Positions 17,934 through 30,799 of a stretch of 64,000 nt of DNA are shown here, in pieces. Source of the stretch: Synechococcus sp. CBW1004. Lineage in GTDB: Bacteria; Cyanobacteriota; Cyanobacteriia; PCC-6307; Cyanobiaceae. The stretch covers positions 1 through 64,000 of the forward strand of contig NZ_CP060397.1 in assembly GCF_015840715.1 (NCBI RefSeq), written 5' to 3'. The translations under genes were made by a program, and so were the position numbers. The notes beneath the pieces were generated by a model. The model made no database searches. It was not told the DNA's origin and saw only the letters and a program-made list of their open reading frames with translations. How positions within the stretch are numbered: the first letter of the stretch is position 1; each line of letters begins with the position of its first letter.

Positions 17934-17984
17934 CCCCTGCCCCACGCGGGCTGCCCTGGCGGAGCAGCCCGCGTGGGGCAGGGG
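17934..17984. repeat. Long perfect hairpin with CCTGGCGGA loop (copy 1)
   Basis: A 21-bp perfect stem (17934-17954 with 17964-17984) encloses the 9-base loop CCTGGCGGA. The loop and the closing GGCTGC/GCAGCC pairs are shared, in reverse orientation, with the hairpin at 24384-24436, while the outer arms differ completely. No T-run follows on either strand, so it is not a standard terminator. Confidence 0.75.
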
Positions 17985-18472
17985 CGGGGGTGGTGGGTTT
18001 CGTGGCCGGTGGGTGTGCGGCAGAGGGCGCGGGGTGGGGATGGATCCTGGTTCAGGAAGCACTCCTGCTCGTTTGAAGCTGACTGACAGCGCGGTCACGA
18101 CTGGGCACCTGCCGTACTCGCGCTGGCTGGGCTGGTCAGCGGTGCTGTCATCCGGAGCAGACGTGCTGGCTGGTGGAGGATCAGGAGGCGTGACAGGGGC
18201 TGCAGGGACAGGCCGTGCCAGGGGCGGATCGGCGTCCATGGCTGTTGAAGAGCCTGCATGGCACTCGGTGCGGGCGCGGCTTCTGCGCTCAGCTGTGCCG
18301 GTGGGCTGCACGGCTGTTGCAGCGTGCTGCCGGCCCGCCAGCGTTGCGGGGGAGGGAGCCTGCTGGGAACCCTGCGGCCCGGGTGCGAAGCAGGGCTGGG
18401 GAGGTCGGTTGAGCGCCGGAGCTTGCTCAGGTGATGCGACACAATGGCCCCGTCAGCGGGATTGTCGGGTCG

Positions 18473-19114
18473 ATGTCGCGAGAGGCCTCGCCGCCGCTGC
18501 CCGCGCCGCTGCAGGCTTCCTGCGTCAGTGGCACCCCCACCCTGGTGATCGCCAGCGGCAATCCCCACAAGGTGGAGGAGATCGCCGCCATGCTCGATGC
18601 CACCGGCCTGCGGGTGGCGGGTCAGCCCCGTGATCTGGAAATCGAGGAAACCGGCGACACCTATCTCGCCAATGCCCGTCTGAAGGCAGAAACCGTCGCG
18701 TCGCTGACCGGTTGCTGGGCCCTCGCCGATGATTCCGGCATCGAGGTCGATGCTCTCGGCGGAAGGCCCGGGCTGTTCTCCGCCCGCTATGCCCCCACCG
18801 ATCACGAGCGCATCCACCGCCTGCTGCACGAACTGGGTGATTCGCTGTATCGAGGCGCCAGTTTCATCAGCGCCATGGCTCTGGCCAATCCGGATGGAAT
18901 CACGGTCGCGGAATCGGAGGGCATCTGCCGCGGGCTGGTGCTGCGCGCCCCCCAGGGCCATGGCCCCGGCTACGACCCGATCTTCTACGTGCGTGGGGCC
19001 GGCGCCAGCTATGCCCAGCTGAACGCCTTTCAGAAGAGCCGTTTCGGCAGCCGTGGCCGCGCCGCCCGCGCGATGGCGCCCCGGTTGCGCGACTGTCTGG
19101 GCCTCGACGACTGA
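18473..19114 (+). CDS. rdgB: RdgB/HAM1 XTP/dITP pyrophosphatase
   Basis: House-cleaning enzyme hydrolysing dITP and XTP to monophosphates. It shows the family N-terminal LVIASGNPHKVEEI block, ADDSGIEVDALGGRPGLFSARY around the metal site and GHGPGYDPIF. The open frame starts at a GTG at 18431. The ATG at 18473 gives 213 residues, with a short Pro-rich leader before the core. It is the first plus-strand gene beyond the CO2-concentrating island; rdgB is commonly linked to alpha-carboxysome loci in cyanobacteria. Confidence 0.93.
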   Translation: MSREASPPLPAPLQASCVSGTPTLVIASGNPHKVEEIAAMLDATGLRVAGQPRDLEIEETGDTYLANARLKAETVASLTGCWALADDSGIEVDALGGRPGLFSARYAPTDHERIHRLLHELGDSLYRGASFISAMALANPDGITVAESEGICRGLVLRAPQGHGPGYDPIFYVRGAGASYAQLNAFQKSRFGSRGRAARAMAPRLRDCLGLDD

Positions 19115-19267
19115 GCCCCTCGCCGGCGCCAGTCCTCGACCGACAGCGCTGTCGCCGCGTGCCATGGCCTCGTGCGCCACATGCCCCGTGGGATGGGCCT
19201 CCGGGACCGCGCAAGCTTTGTCACGCTGGGAGGGTTGAGGCTCTCGTCTGCCAGGACCCTGCTGCTG

Positions 19268-20182
19268 ATGAGGCCTCCGCTCGTCTACCACCCGGCCTAT
19301 TCGGCGCCGCTGCCCAGCAGCCATCGCTTCCCGATGGCCAAGTTCCGCCTCCTGCATGAGGCCCTCTGCCAGCAGGGACTGGCCCGCCCGGATCAGATCC
19401 ATCAGCCCCTGCCGATCCCGCGCCGGGCCCTGGAGCTCGTGCATCCGCGTGCGTACCACCAGGCCTTCTCGAGCGATCAGCTCAGCGCCGCCGAGCAGCG
19501 CCGCATCGGCCTTCCGGCCACGCGCCCCCTGGTGCGCCGCAGCTGGCTGGCCGTCGGGGGCACGCTGCTCAGCGCCAGGCTGGCCCTGCGCCACGGCCTG
19601 GCCTGCCATCTGGCCGGTGGCACCCACCATGCCTTCCCGACCTACGGCAGTGGCTTCTGCATCTTCAATGATGTGGCCGTGGCGGCGCGCGTGCTGCTGG
19701 CCGAAGCGGCCGTGCGTCGGGTGATGGTGGTCGATCTGGATGTGCACCAGGGCGACGGCACCGCCGCGATCTTCGCCGCCGATCCGCGCGTCTTCACCCT
19801 CTCGCTTCACGCCGCCTCCAACTTCCCGCTTCGCAAGCAGTGCAGCGACCACGATCTGGCCCTGCCTGACGGGATGGAGGACGAGGCCTATCTGGCCGCC
19901 GTGGGGGATCTGTTGCCGGATCTGCTCAGCCAGGTCAGGCCCGATCTGGTGCTCTACAACGCTGGCGTGGATCCGCATCGCAACGACCGGCTCGGCCGCC
20001 TCTGCCTCAGCGATGCGGGCCTGCTGCAGCGCGACCGGCTGGTGCTGGAACTGTGCCTCCGCCGGCGCGTGCCGGTGGCCACCGTGATCGGCGGCGGCTA
20101 CGACGATCTGGCCGCGCTCGTCGAACGCCACAGCCTGGTGTTCCGTGCCGCGATGGAGGTGGGATTGCTGATGGGCCTGTGA
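19268..20182 (+). CDS. Histone-deacetylase-family (acetoin-utilisation-like) hydrolase
   Basis: HDAC/AcuC superfamily zinc amidohydrolase (304 aa from ATG 19268). Conserved features are PLPSSHRFPMAKF, GGTHHAFPTYGSGFCIFNDVAVA, the zinc ligands in DLDVHQGDGTA, and the NAGVDPH and IGGGYDD segments. Family members remove acyl groups from lysines, polyamines or small molecules; the substrate here is unknown. It lies between rdgB and csoS1D and converges on csoS1D with 18 bases between stops. The longer open frame to 19172 has no family similarity in its extra residues. Confidence 0.9.
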   Translation: MRPPLVYHPAYSAPLPSSHRFPMAKFRLLHEALCQQGLARPDQIHQPLPIPRRALELVHPRAYHQAFSSDQLSAAEQRRIGLPATRPLVRRSWLAVGGTLLSARLALRHGLACHLAGGTHHAFPTYGSGFCIFNDVAVAARVLLAEAAVRRVMVVDLDVHQGDGTAAIFAADPRVFTLSLHAASNFPLRKQCSDHDLALPDGMEDEAYLAAVGDLLPDLLSQVRPDLVLYNAGVDPHRNDRLGRLCLSDAGLLQRDRLVLELCLRRRVPVATVIGGGYDDLAALVERHSLVFRAAMEVGLLMGL

Positions 20183-20200
20183 TGGCCGCAGTCCCAGGCT

Positions 20201-21010
20201 TCAGCCGTTGATCTGGGAGACGGCCCGCATCGCCGCGGCCGCTGCCTCCTCCACGTCGCCTTCGCGGCCGGCCAGGGTGAGGCGGCCGAAAGCACCGACC
20301 GCCTTCACGTCCACCACCGTGATGTTGGAGGCCTTCTCGGCTTCGTTGGCGGCGATCAGCACATAGCCCGCCGGCTCGGTTTCAAGGATGAACATGCTCA
20401 TCCCGGACTGGATCATCGAACCGCGGCGGTTCTGGCGGTTGATCAGCACTGCATGGTCCGGGGTGATCGCCCGGATGATCTCGGTCCAGGTCACCTCACA
20501 GCGGCTGCGCTGGTCGACGCTGCTGCCGATCGCTTCGAGCACCACTTCACCGGAGTGGAGCACGTTGCTCTGATCGCGGTGGTACATCGCGATCGAGCCG
20601 AAGGCCCGCTCCACCACCATCTGGCCGAGCCGCACGGTGCTGGCCTTGAGGGCGATGTCGGTGACACGGTGCACGGCCATCCCCGGGGATACCTCCAGCC
20701 AGAGGCAGGCATCGCCGGGGATCGGAAGGAAGCCCTGGCTGACTGTGCCCATGTAGGCCGCCAGCTGGGGCTGCAGCGAATCGAGGAAGACGTAGGTGCG
20801 CAGCTCGATCGACTGCACGTGGCTCGACTGCCTCAGCCGATGGCTCTCGCTGTCGGTGGTGATCACGCAGCTGGCGCCATCACCACCGGAGCGACCGACG
20901 ATCGCATTGACCTCGGTGCCGGTGATCAGGGGCCGGTCGCCCTGCAGGGCGCGGCGGCGGCGGCTGACGGCCCGGTCTTCGGCGCTGAGGGGGCGGAAGT
21001 TCGAATCCAT
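20201..21010 (-). CDS. csoS1D: CsoS1D, tandem BMC-T carboxysome shell protein
   Basis: Tandem BMC-domain shell protein. Trimers form pseudohexamers that stack into double layers with a gated pore. The start at ATG 21010 gives 269 residues beginning [23 protein letters not shown] Glu-Arg pair (134-135, VVERAFGS) matches the gate residues reported in CsoS1D. The second BMC domain ends [20 protein letters not shown]. It is separate from the main cso operon, as in other alpha-cyanobacteria. The extra upstream residues of the open frame to 21211 look non-coding. Confidence 0.92.
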   Translation of the reverse strand: MDSNFRPLSAEDRAVSRRRRALQGDRPLITGTEVNAIVGRSGGDGASCVITTDSESHRLRQSSHVQSIELRTYVFLDSLQPQLAAYMGTVSQGFLPIPGDACLWLEVSPGMAVHRVTDIALKASTVRLGQMVVERAFGSIAMYHRDQSNVLHSGEVVLEAIGSSVDQRSRCEVTWTEIIRAITPDHAVLINRQNRRGSMIQSGMSMFILETEPAGYVLIAANEAEKASNITVVDVKAVGAFGRLTLAGREGDVEEAAAAAMRAVSQING

Positions 21011-21375
21011 CAGGCGCCGGGGCGTCACCTCCGCGAAGAGTGCTGGACGGCCGGCTGGGAACTCCCCGCCGGCGCAATGGAGCTGGCGATCGAGCGCCGA
21101 GCCGTCTCTGTTCGTTCTGAACACGGAGGCCGCAGGCTGGAACGGACGTTGCAGCTGCAGATCGTGATGCCGCCGTTCGCCATCACTTGGAATGGCGGAT
21201 GCAGTGGCCAACCGGAAGAACCGGGGCAGACCGTGACCGGCCGGCAGGGCTTCAGGCGCAGCGATCTTACGCCGCGGCCGTCTGTTTCCCCTGACAGCCC
21301 CGGCGATTCGGTGACGACCGCCACGCCGTCTCTGGGCATGGCCGCTAGCAAGGCGCCATTCCTGGTGGTGTCGCC
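21011..21375. other. Divergent spacer between csoS1D and a small conserved gene
   Basis: Should contain the csoS1D promoter on the minus strand and a plus-strand promoter for the gene at 21376. I see no convincing hairpin, promoter hexamer pair or RNA gene. Confidence 0.5.
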
Positions 21376-21678
21376 ATGCTCACCCCGTCCACCCGTCTGA
21401 GATTGCAATCGATCCTGGCGCGGATCAGCCGCGACGAACCGGTGAGCCTGCAGGAGCGCATCGAGCTGCAGAAACATGCCGATCGCAATGCCACCGTGGC
21501 CGGCTGGCTTCGCCAGGCCCGGCGCCGTCGTGCTCAGACCGGGCCGCTCACCGGCCTGGACCGCCTACTGGACGACCTGAATCTGGGCCCGGCCGATCCG
21601 GAGGAACGCCATCGCCCCGGCCAGGATGATCTGGGCGAGTGGTTCGGCGGGGCGCCCGGCTGGTTGCGGCGCAGCTGA
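21376..21678 (+). CDS. Small conserved hypothetical protein
   Basis: 100-residue soluble, Arg/Leu-rich protein with no domain I recognise. The N-terminal half is predicted helical ([36 protein letters not shown]) and the C terminus ends in [14 protein letters not shown]. Charge and amphipathic helices fit a small regulatory or structural protein, but no function can be named. It lies between csoS1D and the chlN-proximal genes, transcribed away from csoS1D. Confidence 0.65.
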   Translation: MLTPSTRLRLQSILARISRDEPVSLQERIELQKHADRNATVAGWLRQARRRRAQTGPLTGLDRLLDDLNLGPADPEERHRPGQDDLGEWFGGAPGWLRRS

Positions 21679-22039
21679 GTGCTCCCTTCCCCTCGGACGA
21701 GGGTCCCGGCGCTGCCGTTCACGCTGTTGAGCGACGCGGCGCCCCACTCGCTTGCTCAGTCGTCTCCCGACGGAGAGCGAGGGAGCTGCATGAGCGGTCT
21801 GCTGCGTTGGCCGTGGCGAGCGTGCGACCGGACAGCGCGGCCCTGTGCCGATCGGCTGCAAGGCGGTCTGCGGATGCGTCGCACCGCGGTTGGCAGATGA
21901 GGATCTGCCAGCGGCCTGCGGGATCGCAGACATGCCGCAGGACAGGGGCTGGACGGATCCCCAGGGGTCAAGGATCAGGCCCCCTTGCGCAAACCTGCAG
22001 CGCCGGTACGGTCCGCCCAATTCTTCACATCTTCTCCCG
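21679..22039. other. Intergenic stretch, no gene recognised
   Basis: Overlapping plus-strand frames here lack family similarity and start signals. No tRNA, terminator with T-run or clear promoter was found. Confidence 0.5.
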
Positions 22040-22510
22040 ATGGCCGAGAAGCGCAGCGCCAGCCCCGCGGAAGCCGCCGCGGCCGAGACGATTTCCGGGG
22101 AATCTGACTCCGTGCGCGCGGCCGAATGGCTGGCTCAGGCCGCACAGCAGGGCCTCGGCCCCGAGCAGCTGCTGGCCTGCCTCGCCCTCGGGTGGATGGG
22201 CCGTCAGCGCGAGAGCGGTGAACCTCCCACCTGGGTCTGGAATGAGGAGCCGCAGGGAGCCGCCGATCTGGCTTCGCTGCGCCAGCGGCTGGAGGTGATC
22301 CAGCTGGCGGTGCAGACCGGTGCGCCGCTGACCACCGCCGAGGTGACCAGGCTGCTGGGAGCGCGCCCCGGTGCCGATCTGGTCGAGCGCGGTGGGGTGC
22401 GGGCCCGTCGGATCAGCCGCAATGTCTGGAAGCTGAGCCGCAGCGCTGAGGCCCGCGAGTCCTCCGGTTCAGTGGTGCAGTTCGGCGAGGGCTTCCGCCG
22501 CCGGCTCTGA
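22040..22510 (+). CDS. Conserved hypothetical protein upstream of chlN
   Basis: 156-residue protein from ATG 22040. The N-terminal 30 residues are Ala/Glu-rich. Next comes a helical RAAEWLAQAAQQGLGPEQLLACLALGWMG segment. A second part (LRQRLEVIQLAVQTGAPLTTAEVTRLLGARPG) resembles a helix-turn-helix or short winged-helix, followed by basic RARRISRNVWKLSR. A DNA- or RNA-binding role is possible but unproven. The open frame extends upstream to 21845 without support. It precedes chlN by 125 bases. Confidence 0.7.
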   Translation: MAEKRSASPAEAAAAETISGESDSVRAAEWLAQAAQQGLGPEQLLACLALGWMGRQRESGEPPTWVWNEEPQGAADLASLRQRLEVIQLAVQTGAPLTTAEVTRLLGARPGADLVERGGVRARRISRNVWKLSRSAEARESSGSVVQFGEGFRRRL

Positions 22511-22608
22511 GGCGCCGGCTTCGGTGCGGATCCGCCCACAGCCAGGCTCTGATCCCGAACAGTTGTAAAGCGCTCCGGCATGGGGGCCGGCGGCCCCGCT
22601 AGCCCTGA

Positions 22609-23904
<1,296 letters not shown>

Positions 23905-24267
23905 AGGCCATGGCCCAGCCGTTTGCTGATCAAGTCCCATGGCCAGCCCGACACCAAGGACTGACCTCGCCCCGATCCGCCTCTGCGCTGGCTGATTCGC
24001 TCGCCGCGGTCCTCCTCAGGCCACGCCTTCGCCCGCCAGCACCGCCTCCGCTTCCAGACGCTGCCCGCTTCCCGCGGAGACCACCCATTCCCCGCCCTCG
24101 CCCTCAGCCATCGCCTCTGGGACCTGATTCCTGCCCCCCCTGCGTGATCTCCTCGCTCACCGTCATCGCCGACCAGCAGCTCGTCCGCAGCGCTTCTCCA
24201 AGAACCCTGCAACGGCGGTTCTGCCAGCCCCGCTCCTGCTTCGTGGTCCCACCCCTGGGCCTCCAGG

Positions 24268-24290
24268 CGGCGGCTCCGCCAGGGCCGCCG
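24268..24290. repeat. Short hairpin with TCCGCCAGG loop (copy 2)
   Basis: A 7-bp stem CGGCGGC/GCCGCCG encloses the 9-base loop TCCGCCAGG (24275-24283). The loop is identical to that of the large hairpin 116 bases downstream and to the reverse complement of the loop at 17955-17963. Confidence 0.6.
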
Positions 24291-24383
24291 AAACAGCAGC
24301 TGGACAGCAGACAAGGATTTCCCCGATCCCTGCCGCTCTGATCCACCTCCCGGCCTCAACCGTGGTTCTCGCTCCCCCCTCCC

Positions 24384-24436
24384 CTCAGGTGCTCACGCCG
24401 GCTGCTCCGCCAGGGCAGCCGGCGTGAGCACCTGAG
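24384..24436. repeat. Long perfect hairpin with TCCGCCAGG loop (copy 3)
   Basis: A perfect 22-bp stem (24384-24405 with 24415-24436) encloses TCCGCCAGG. The outer arms (CTCAGGTGCTCACGCC and complement) have no similarity to the outer arms at 17934-17984, but the inner GGCTGC/GCAGCC pairs and loop are the same. No T-run follows, so it is unlikely to be a simple terminator. Confidence 0.75.
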
Positions 24437-24557
24437 AGCAAGAAAAAGTCAGAAATACCGGAACCCACCAACGCGCACCGCAGGAGCCCTCAAGCCACCG
24501 CCTCCCGACTCCTCAGCCAGCGCTCCCAACACACCTCGTCACACCGCAAGGCACCGC

Positions 24558-26279
24558 ATGGAACTCACCCTCTGGACCTACGAAGGCCCCCCTCACGTGG
24601 GCGCCATGCGCATCGCCACCTCGATGGAGGGGGTGCACTACGTGCTGCACGCCCCTCAGGGCGACACCTACGCCGATCTGCTGTTCACGATGATCGAACG
24701 GCGTGACCGCCGGCCGCCTGTCACCTACACCACCTTTCAGGCCCGTGACCTGGGCGGTGACACGGCAGACCTGGTCAAACGCACGCTCAAGGACGCGGTG
24801 GAACGCTTTCAGCCGGAGGCTCTGCTGGTGGGCGAAAGCTGCACCGCCGAACTGATTCAGGATCAGCCTGGCGCCCTGGCGATGGGGATGGGTTTCGGAG
24901 ATCTGCCGATCATCAATCTCGAGCTGCCGGCCTATTCGAAGAAGGAGAACTGGGGAGCGGCGGAAACCTTCTATCAACTGGTGCGCGGTCTGCTGAAGAA
25001 CGCCATGCCGGCGCCGGGAACGCCGAAGCCCTCTCCCACGCGCTGGAAGGAGGAGGGCCGCCGGCCGCGGGTGAACCTCCTCGGGCCTTCCCTGCTGGGC
25101 TTCCGCTGCCGCGATGACGTGGCGGAAATGACGCGGCTGCTGGCGGAGCATGGCGTCGAGGTGACGGTGGTGGCGCCGCTGGGGGCGAGGCCGGCCGACC
25201 TGCGACGCATCCCCACGGCCGACGCCAACGTCTGCCTCTATCCGGAGGTGGCGGGAACGCTGTGCAGCTGGCTGGAGCGCAGCTTCGGCATGGCGACGAT
25301 CCGCACAGTGCCGATCGGCATCAACGCCACCTGCGATTTCCTGCAGGAGCTCGGGCGGGTTCTGGAGCTTGAGCTCCCCGAGACCGCGATCGAGCAGCGC
25401 CGCTCGCGCCTGCCCTGGTATTCGAAATCAGTGGATTCCACCTATCTCACCGGCAAGCGGGTGTTCATCTTCGGCGACGGCACCCACGCCCTCGCCGCCG
25501 CCCGCATCGCCCGCGAGGAGATGGGCTTCGAGGTGGTGGGCCTGGGCACCTACAGCCGCGAGATGGCCCGCGAGGTGCGCGCTGCCGCGAAGGAGATGGG
25601 CCTGGAGGCGCTGATCAGTGACAACTATCTGGCGGTGGAGAAGGCGATGGCGGAGGCGGTGCCGGAGCTGGTGCTCGGCACCCAGATGGAGCGCCACAGC
25701 GCCAAGCGGCTGGGCATTCCCTGCGCCGTGATCAGCACACCGCTGCACGTGCAGGATGTGCCGGCCCGTTATTCGCCCCAGATGGGCTGGGAGGGGGCGA
25801 ACGTGATCTTCGACACCTGGGTGCATCCGCTGATGATGGGCCTGGAGGAGCACCTGATTGGCATGTTCCGCCACGATTTCGAGTTCGTCGACGGACACCG
25901 CAGCCACCTCGGAGATGGGGCTCCTTCGATGGCCCCGGCCGCCGATCCGGCGCATGAGGGGATGGCGATGGCGGCTGCTTCCGGCCAGAGCTCCAGCGGC
26001 GGCACCGCCACGCTGTTGGCACCGGTGGCCGCTGCCACCGCTGGTGCGATGGAATCAGCCACTGCATCTGGAACAGCCGTGGCGCTGGTGGAGGCACCCG
26101 CGGTGGCTGCCGGCGACCAACCGACCTGGAGCACCGATGGTGAGGCGGAGCTGCACAAGATCCCCTTCTTCGTGCGCGGCAAGGTCAGGCGCAACACCGA
26201 GACCTTCGCCCGCGAGCGCGGCATCGCCGTGATCGACGCCGAAACCCTGTACGACGCCAAGGCCCATTTCAGTCGTTGA
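24558..26279 (+). CDS. chlB: Light-independent protochlorophyllide reductase subunit ChlB
   Basis: Partner of ChlN in DPOR. Asp36 ([10 protein letters not shown]) is the unusual aspartate ligand of the shared [4Fe-4S] cluster, and GESCTAELI is also conserved. The C-terminal domain (about 520-573, [21 protein letters not shown]) is the usual ChlB tail. Between the core and tail, residues about 455-520 form an Ala/Ser/Thr/Gly-rich linker that makes the protein (573 aa) longer than the common 500-530. The linker is probably disordered. Confidence 0.96.
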   Translation: MELTLWTYEGPPHVGAMRIATSMEGVHYVLHAPQGDTYADLLFTMIERRDRRPPVTYTTFQARDLGGDTADLVKRTLKDAVERFQPEALLVGESCTAELIQDQPGALAMGMGFGDLPIINLELPAYSKKENWGAAETFYQLVRGLLKNAMPAPGTPKPSPTRWKEEGRRPRVNLLGPSLLGFRCRDDVAEMTRLLAEHGVEVTVVAPLGARPADLRRIPTADANVCLYPEVAGTLCSWLERSFGMATIRTVPIGINATCDFLQELGRVLELELPETAIEQRRSRLPWYSKSVDSTYLTGKRVFIFGDGTHALAAARIAREEMGFEVVGLGTYSREMAREVRAAAKEMGLEALISDNYLAVEKAMAEAVPELVLGTQMERHSAKRLGIPCAVISTPLHVQDVPARYSPQMGWEGANVIFDTWVHPLMMGLEEHLIGMFRHDFEFVDGHRSHLGDGAPSMAPAADPAHEGMAMAAASGQSSSGGTATLLAPVAAATAGAMESATASGTAVALVEAPAVAAGDQPTWSTDGEAELHKIPFFVRGKVRRNTETFARERGIAVIDAETLYDAKAHFSR

Positions 26280-27595
<1,316 letters not shown>

Positions 27596-27643
27596 GCCGC
27601 TCCTGGCTCATCGCCCTTTCGTCCCTTCCTGCGGATGCCGTGT

Positions 27644-27671
27644 CCCACCTCCACCCAGGAGGTGGGTTTTT
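27644..27671 (+). terminator. Intrinsic terminator after chlL
   Basis: A 9-bp stem CCCACCTCC/GGAGGTGGG with a 5-base loop is followed by TTTTT, 48 bases past the chlL stop. Confidence 0.88.
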
Positions 27672-27846
27672 CATGGTCTCGGCAGCTTGCCATCACCTCC
27701 CAGCATTGCCCTTGCTGCGCCCAGCCAGCGAGGCGTGCAGGCATGGCTACCCACACATCGGCGGTGAGCGAGGTGGGGCATCGGAAGGGCTGCTTCGGTG
27801 TGTGTCCGTCATCCCTCCTGGGGGCGGGGACGGCCCTGCCCCAGGC

Positions 27847-28728
27847 TCAGATCTCAGCCGCCGCCCGTTCCACCAGTCGCCGCGCCACAGCCTGCACGCC
27901 CGTGTGCTGGTAGGTATCGGTGAAGGCGTCGAGGAAGGCGGCCAGCCCTTCGAAGCTGCCCTGCCAGGGGCCGAGCGTGCTCTCCAGGGCTCGCACCGCC
28001 CGTTGCCCGCTCAGCCCCAGCGTGCCGACGAAGCCTCCCGCCCAGCCCAGCCAGGTGCCAACGCCCTGGCGCAGGAACGCCAGATGGGCCTCATCGCCCC
28101 GTCCCGGCAGCAGTCCTGCCATGCCGCCATAGGCCGGCAGCTGGCGTAGATCGCGGCCGCTGACGCCGGCCAGCAGCCCTTCGAGCCGCTGCAGCGCCTG
28201 ATCGCCGAGAGGCAGAAGGGCGTCGAAGCAGACCAGCGCCGCCATCCGCACCTTCGCGTCGCCGGCATAGTCCTGCAGCGCCGCGGCGAAATCGCCGAAG
28301 CTGTCACCCGGCAGGCCGTTCACCTGGGTGAAGGCGAGCATTTCGGCCGCCACCTTGAGACTCAGGTCCACCGCCTGCAGGGTGTCGCTGGGCGGCACGA
28401 CCTGCGCCATCCGCTTCACCAGCGGCAGGCCGCCTGTGACGTTGGCCAGCACCCGCAGGCTGCCGCTCGCCTTCTGCGATCGATTGACGGCGTCGTAGAG
28501 GCTCAGAGCCCTGCCGTATCCCTCATGGCGGGCACGGCTCAGGGCATCGGCGCGGGCCCGCACCTGGGCCAGCAGGGTCGGATCGCTGGTTCCCAGCACC
28601 TCGCTGATCAGGGCATCGGCGCTGGTGATGTTCTGCCAGCCGCCGGCGAGGCTGCCGATCCCGTTCAGGGCGAGAACTGTCAGGTTGCGGCGCGGCAGGC
28701 GCTCCAGGCGTTCGAGAACCGTGGTCAT
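27847..28728 (-). CDS. Conserved hypothetical helical protein
   Basis: 293-residue protein rich in Leu/Ala with predicted helices throughout and no obvious transmembrane segment or catalytic motif I recognise. It begins TTVLERLERLPRRNLTVLALNGIGSLAGGWQNI and ends in a hydrophobic helical AVRALESTLGPWQGSFEGLAAFLDAF region. It overlaps the upstream membrane protein gene by four bases (ATGA), so the two are probably co-translated and may act together. Convergent with chlL. Confidence 0.75.
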   Translation of the reverse strand: MTTVLERLERLPRRNLTVLALNGIGSLAGGWQNITSADALISEVLGTSDPTLLAQVRARADALSRARHEGYGRALSLYDAVNRSQKASGSLRVLANVTGGLPLVKRMAQVVPPSDTLQAVDLSLKVAAEMLAFTQVNGLPGDSFGDFAAALQDYAGDAKVRMAALVCFDALLPLGDQALQRLEGLLAGVSGRDLRQLPAYGGMAGLLPGRGDEAHLAFLRQGVGTWLGWAGGFVGTLGLSGQRAVRALESTLGPWQGSFEGLAAFLDAFTDTYQHTGVQAVARRLVERAAAEI

Positions 28729-29312
28729 GCGGCTGGCTCCAGCTCGGGGGAGCTGGCAGATGTGGCGGGGGCCAACGGCTGCTGACGGCTGGCGGGCAGC
28801 ACCTGGCGTGAACTCTTCTGCGCGGGAGCCAGCGCAGCCAGTTTCTGGAGCTGGAAGGCGGCCAGCAGGTCATGGCGCTGCTGGAGATCCAGGCCGGCCC
28901 CCTGGCCGATCACCTTCACCTGAAAGCGATCCGCCACCAGCAGGGCGCTGGCCTGACCTCCCTGCTCGGCCAGCGGCCAGCCCTGCAGGCGCTCCGTGCT
29001 GGCGGCGAACTTGCCTTTGGCCTCGGGGCTGGTGATCGTGTCGGAGATGGCGAGGAGAGCGGTGGTCTGATCGCCCTGCTTCAGCTTCGCCTCACTGAAG
29101 CCGCGCTTCTCCTGCGTGAAGATCAGCTGCTCCCCGGGGCCTGGCGTCGGGAAGAGGCGGTTGAAGGCGGTGCCGTTGACCACCTCGGATTTGGGCAGGT
29201 CGGCGACGGTGCCTCCCGGCAACCAGGAGTGGAAAGGCAGGAACAGCAGTCCGGCGAGCAGCAGGCCCACTGCAAGCAGCAGGCCCACTGCCCAGCGCAG
29301 CGGGCGAGGCAT
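28725..29312 (-). CDS. Single-pass membrane protein, conserved hypothetical
   Basis: 195 residues from ATG 29312. The N terminus PRPLRWAVGLLLAVGLLLAGLLFLPF is a clear membrane anchor. The rest is a soluble domain (LPKSEVVNGTAFNRLFPTPGPGEQLIFTQEKRGFSEAKL) with a Ser/Pro/Gln-rich tail. It is probably anchored with the domain outside the cytoplasm or in the lumen. Translationally coupled to the downstream 293-residue protein. The extra 27 residues of the longer frame are Pro/Arg-rich and unlikely to be real. Confidence 0.75.
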   Translation of the reverse strand: MPRPLRWAVGLLLAVGLLLAGLLFLPFHSWLPGGTVADLPKSEVVNGTAFNRLFPTPGPGEQLIFTQEKRGFSEAKLKQGDQTTALLAISDTITSPEAKGKFAASTERLQGWPLAEQGGQASALLVADRFQVKVIGQGAGLDLQQRHDLLAAFQLQKLAALAPAQKSSRQVLPASRQQPLAPATSASSPELEPAA

Positions 29313-29506
29313 GGCGGAAGGGGGTCGGCCCCTCGGGTGGCGACAAGACCTTGGTAGCCACGGATGCGGCCAGGGGCACTGACCGATCGGCAAGCCTGCG
29401 CTGAATCGCCCTCCTCAGCAGCGCGCGCGTCCGCGTCTGAATGTGACGATCCGCTTCCGGTGTGGCCGAGGTGGGCTCGGGGAGGGATCCCTCCCGGACG
29501 CGCGCC

Positions 29507-30553
<1,047 letters not shown>

Positions 30554-30799
30554 TCAGCCTTCGAATCCCAGGGACGGTACCGCAGGGCTGGGGCCTGGAC
30601 CGACGTGGAGAGCCTGCCGGCAAAACCCTGCAACGCACGGAGGCATCAGGCGCTCAGTGGAGCGCCGATGACGTCACCAGGAAGGAGTGTCAGGTCACCC
30701 CTCGATGCCCTCTTCAGAGGCACCAGCAAAGGGTGGGTGTTCCTGAAGAACTGTCCTGTCCGCAGGGTCAGAGTGCCGGGAGCGCCCGTGTGACAAGGG

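Larger units (their letters stand above)
17678..18472. other. Divergent intergenic region between sbtA and rdgB
   Basis: No convincing gene. It must contain the sbtA promoter (minus) and the rdgB promoter (plus). It holds the second copy of the GGGGGTGGAATGTTC motif (17816-17830) and a perfect 21-bp stem hairpin (17934-17984). The remainder is G-rich on the plus strand. Open frames here are shadows or antisense. Confidence 0.7.
23905..24557. other. Long chlN-chlB intergenic region with two structured hairpins
   Basis: 653 bases without a credible gene; the frames seen on either strand are compositional artefacts. The plus strand is C-rich. It contains two members of the TCCGCCAGG-loop hairpin family (24268-24290 and 24384-24436). 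After the larger hairpin comes an A-rich stretch AGCAAGAAAAAGTCAGAAATA, then the chlB leader. A chlB promoter may lie here. Confidence 0.65.

Noticed and set aside
18095..20131. 678-codon minus-strand open frame
   Set aside because: It lies antisense to rdgB and the HDAC-like gene, which have clear family motifs. The translation is His/Gln/Gly/Arg-rich, as expected from high-GC shadow frames, and has no recognisable domain.
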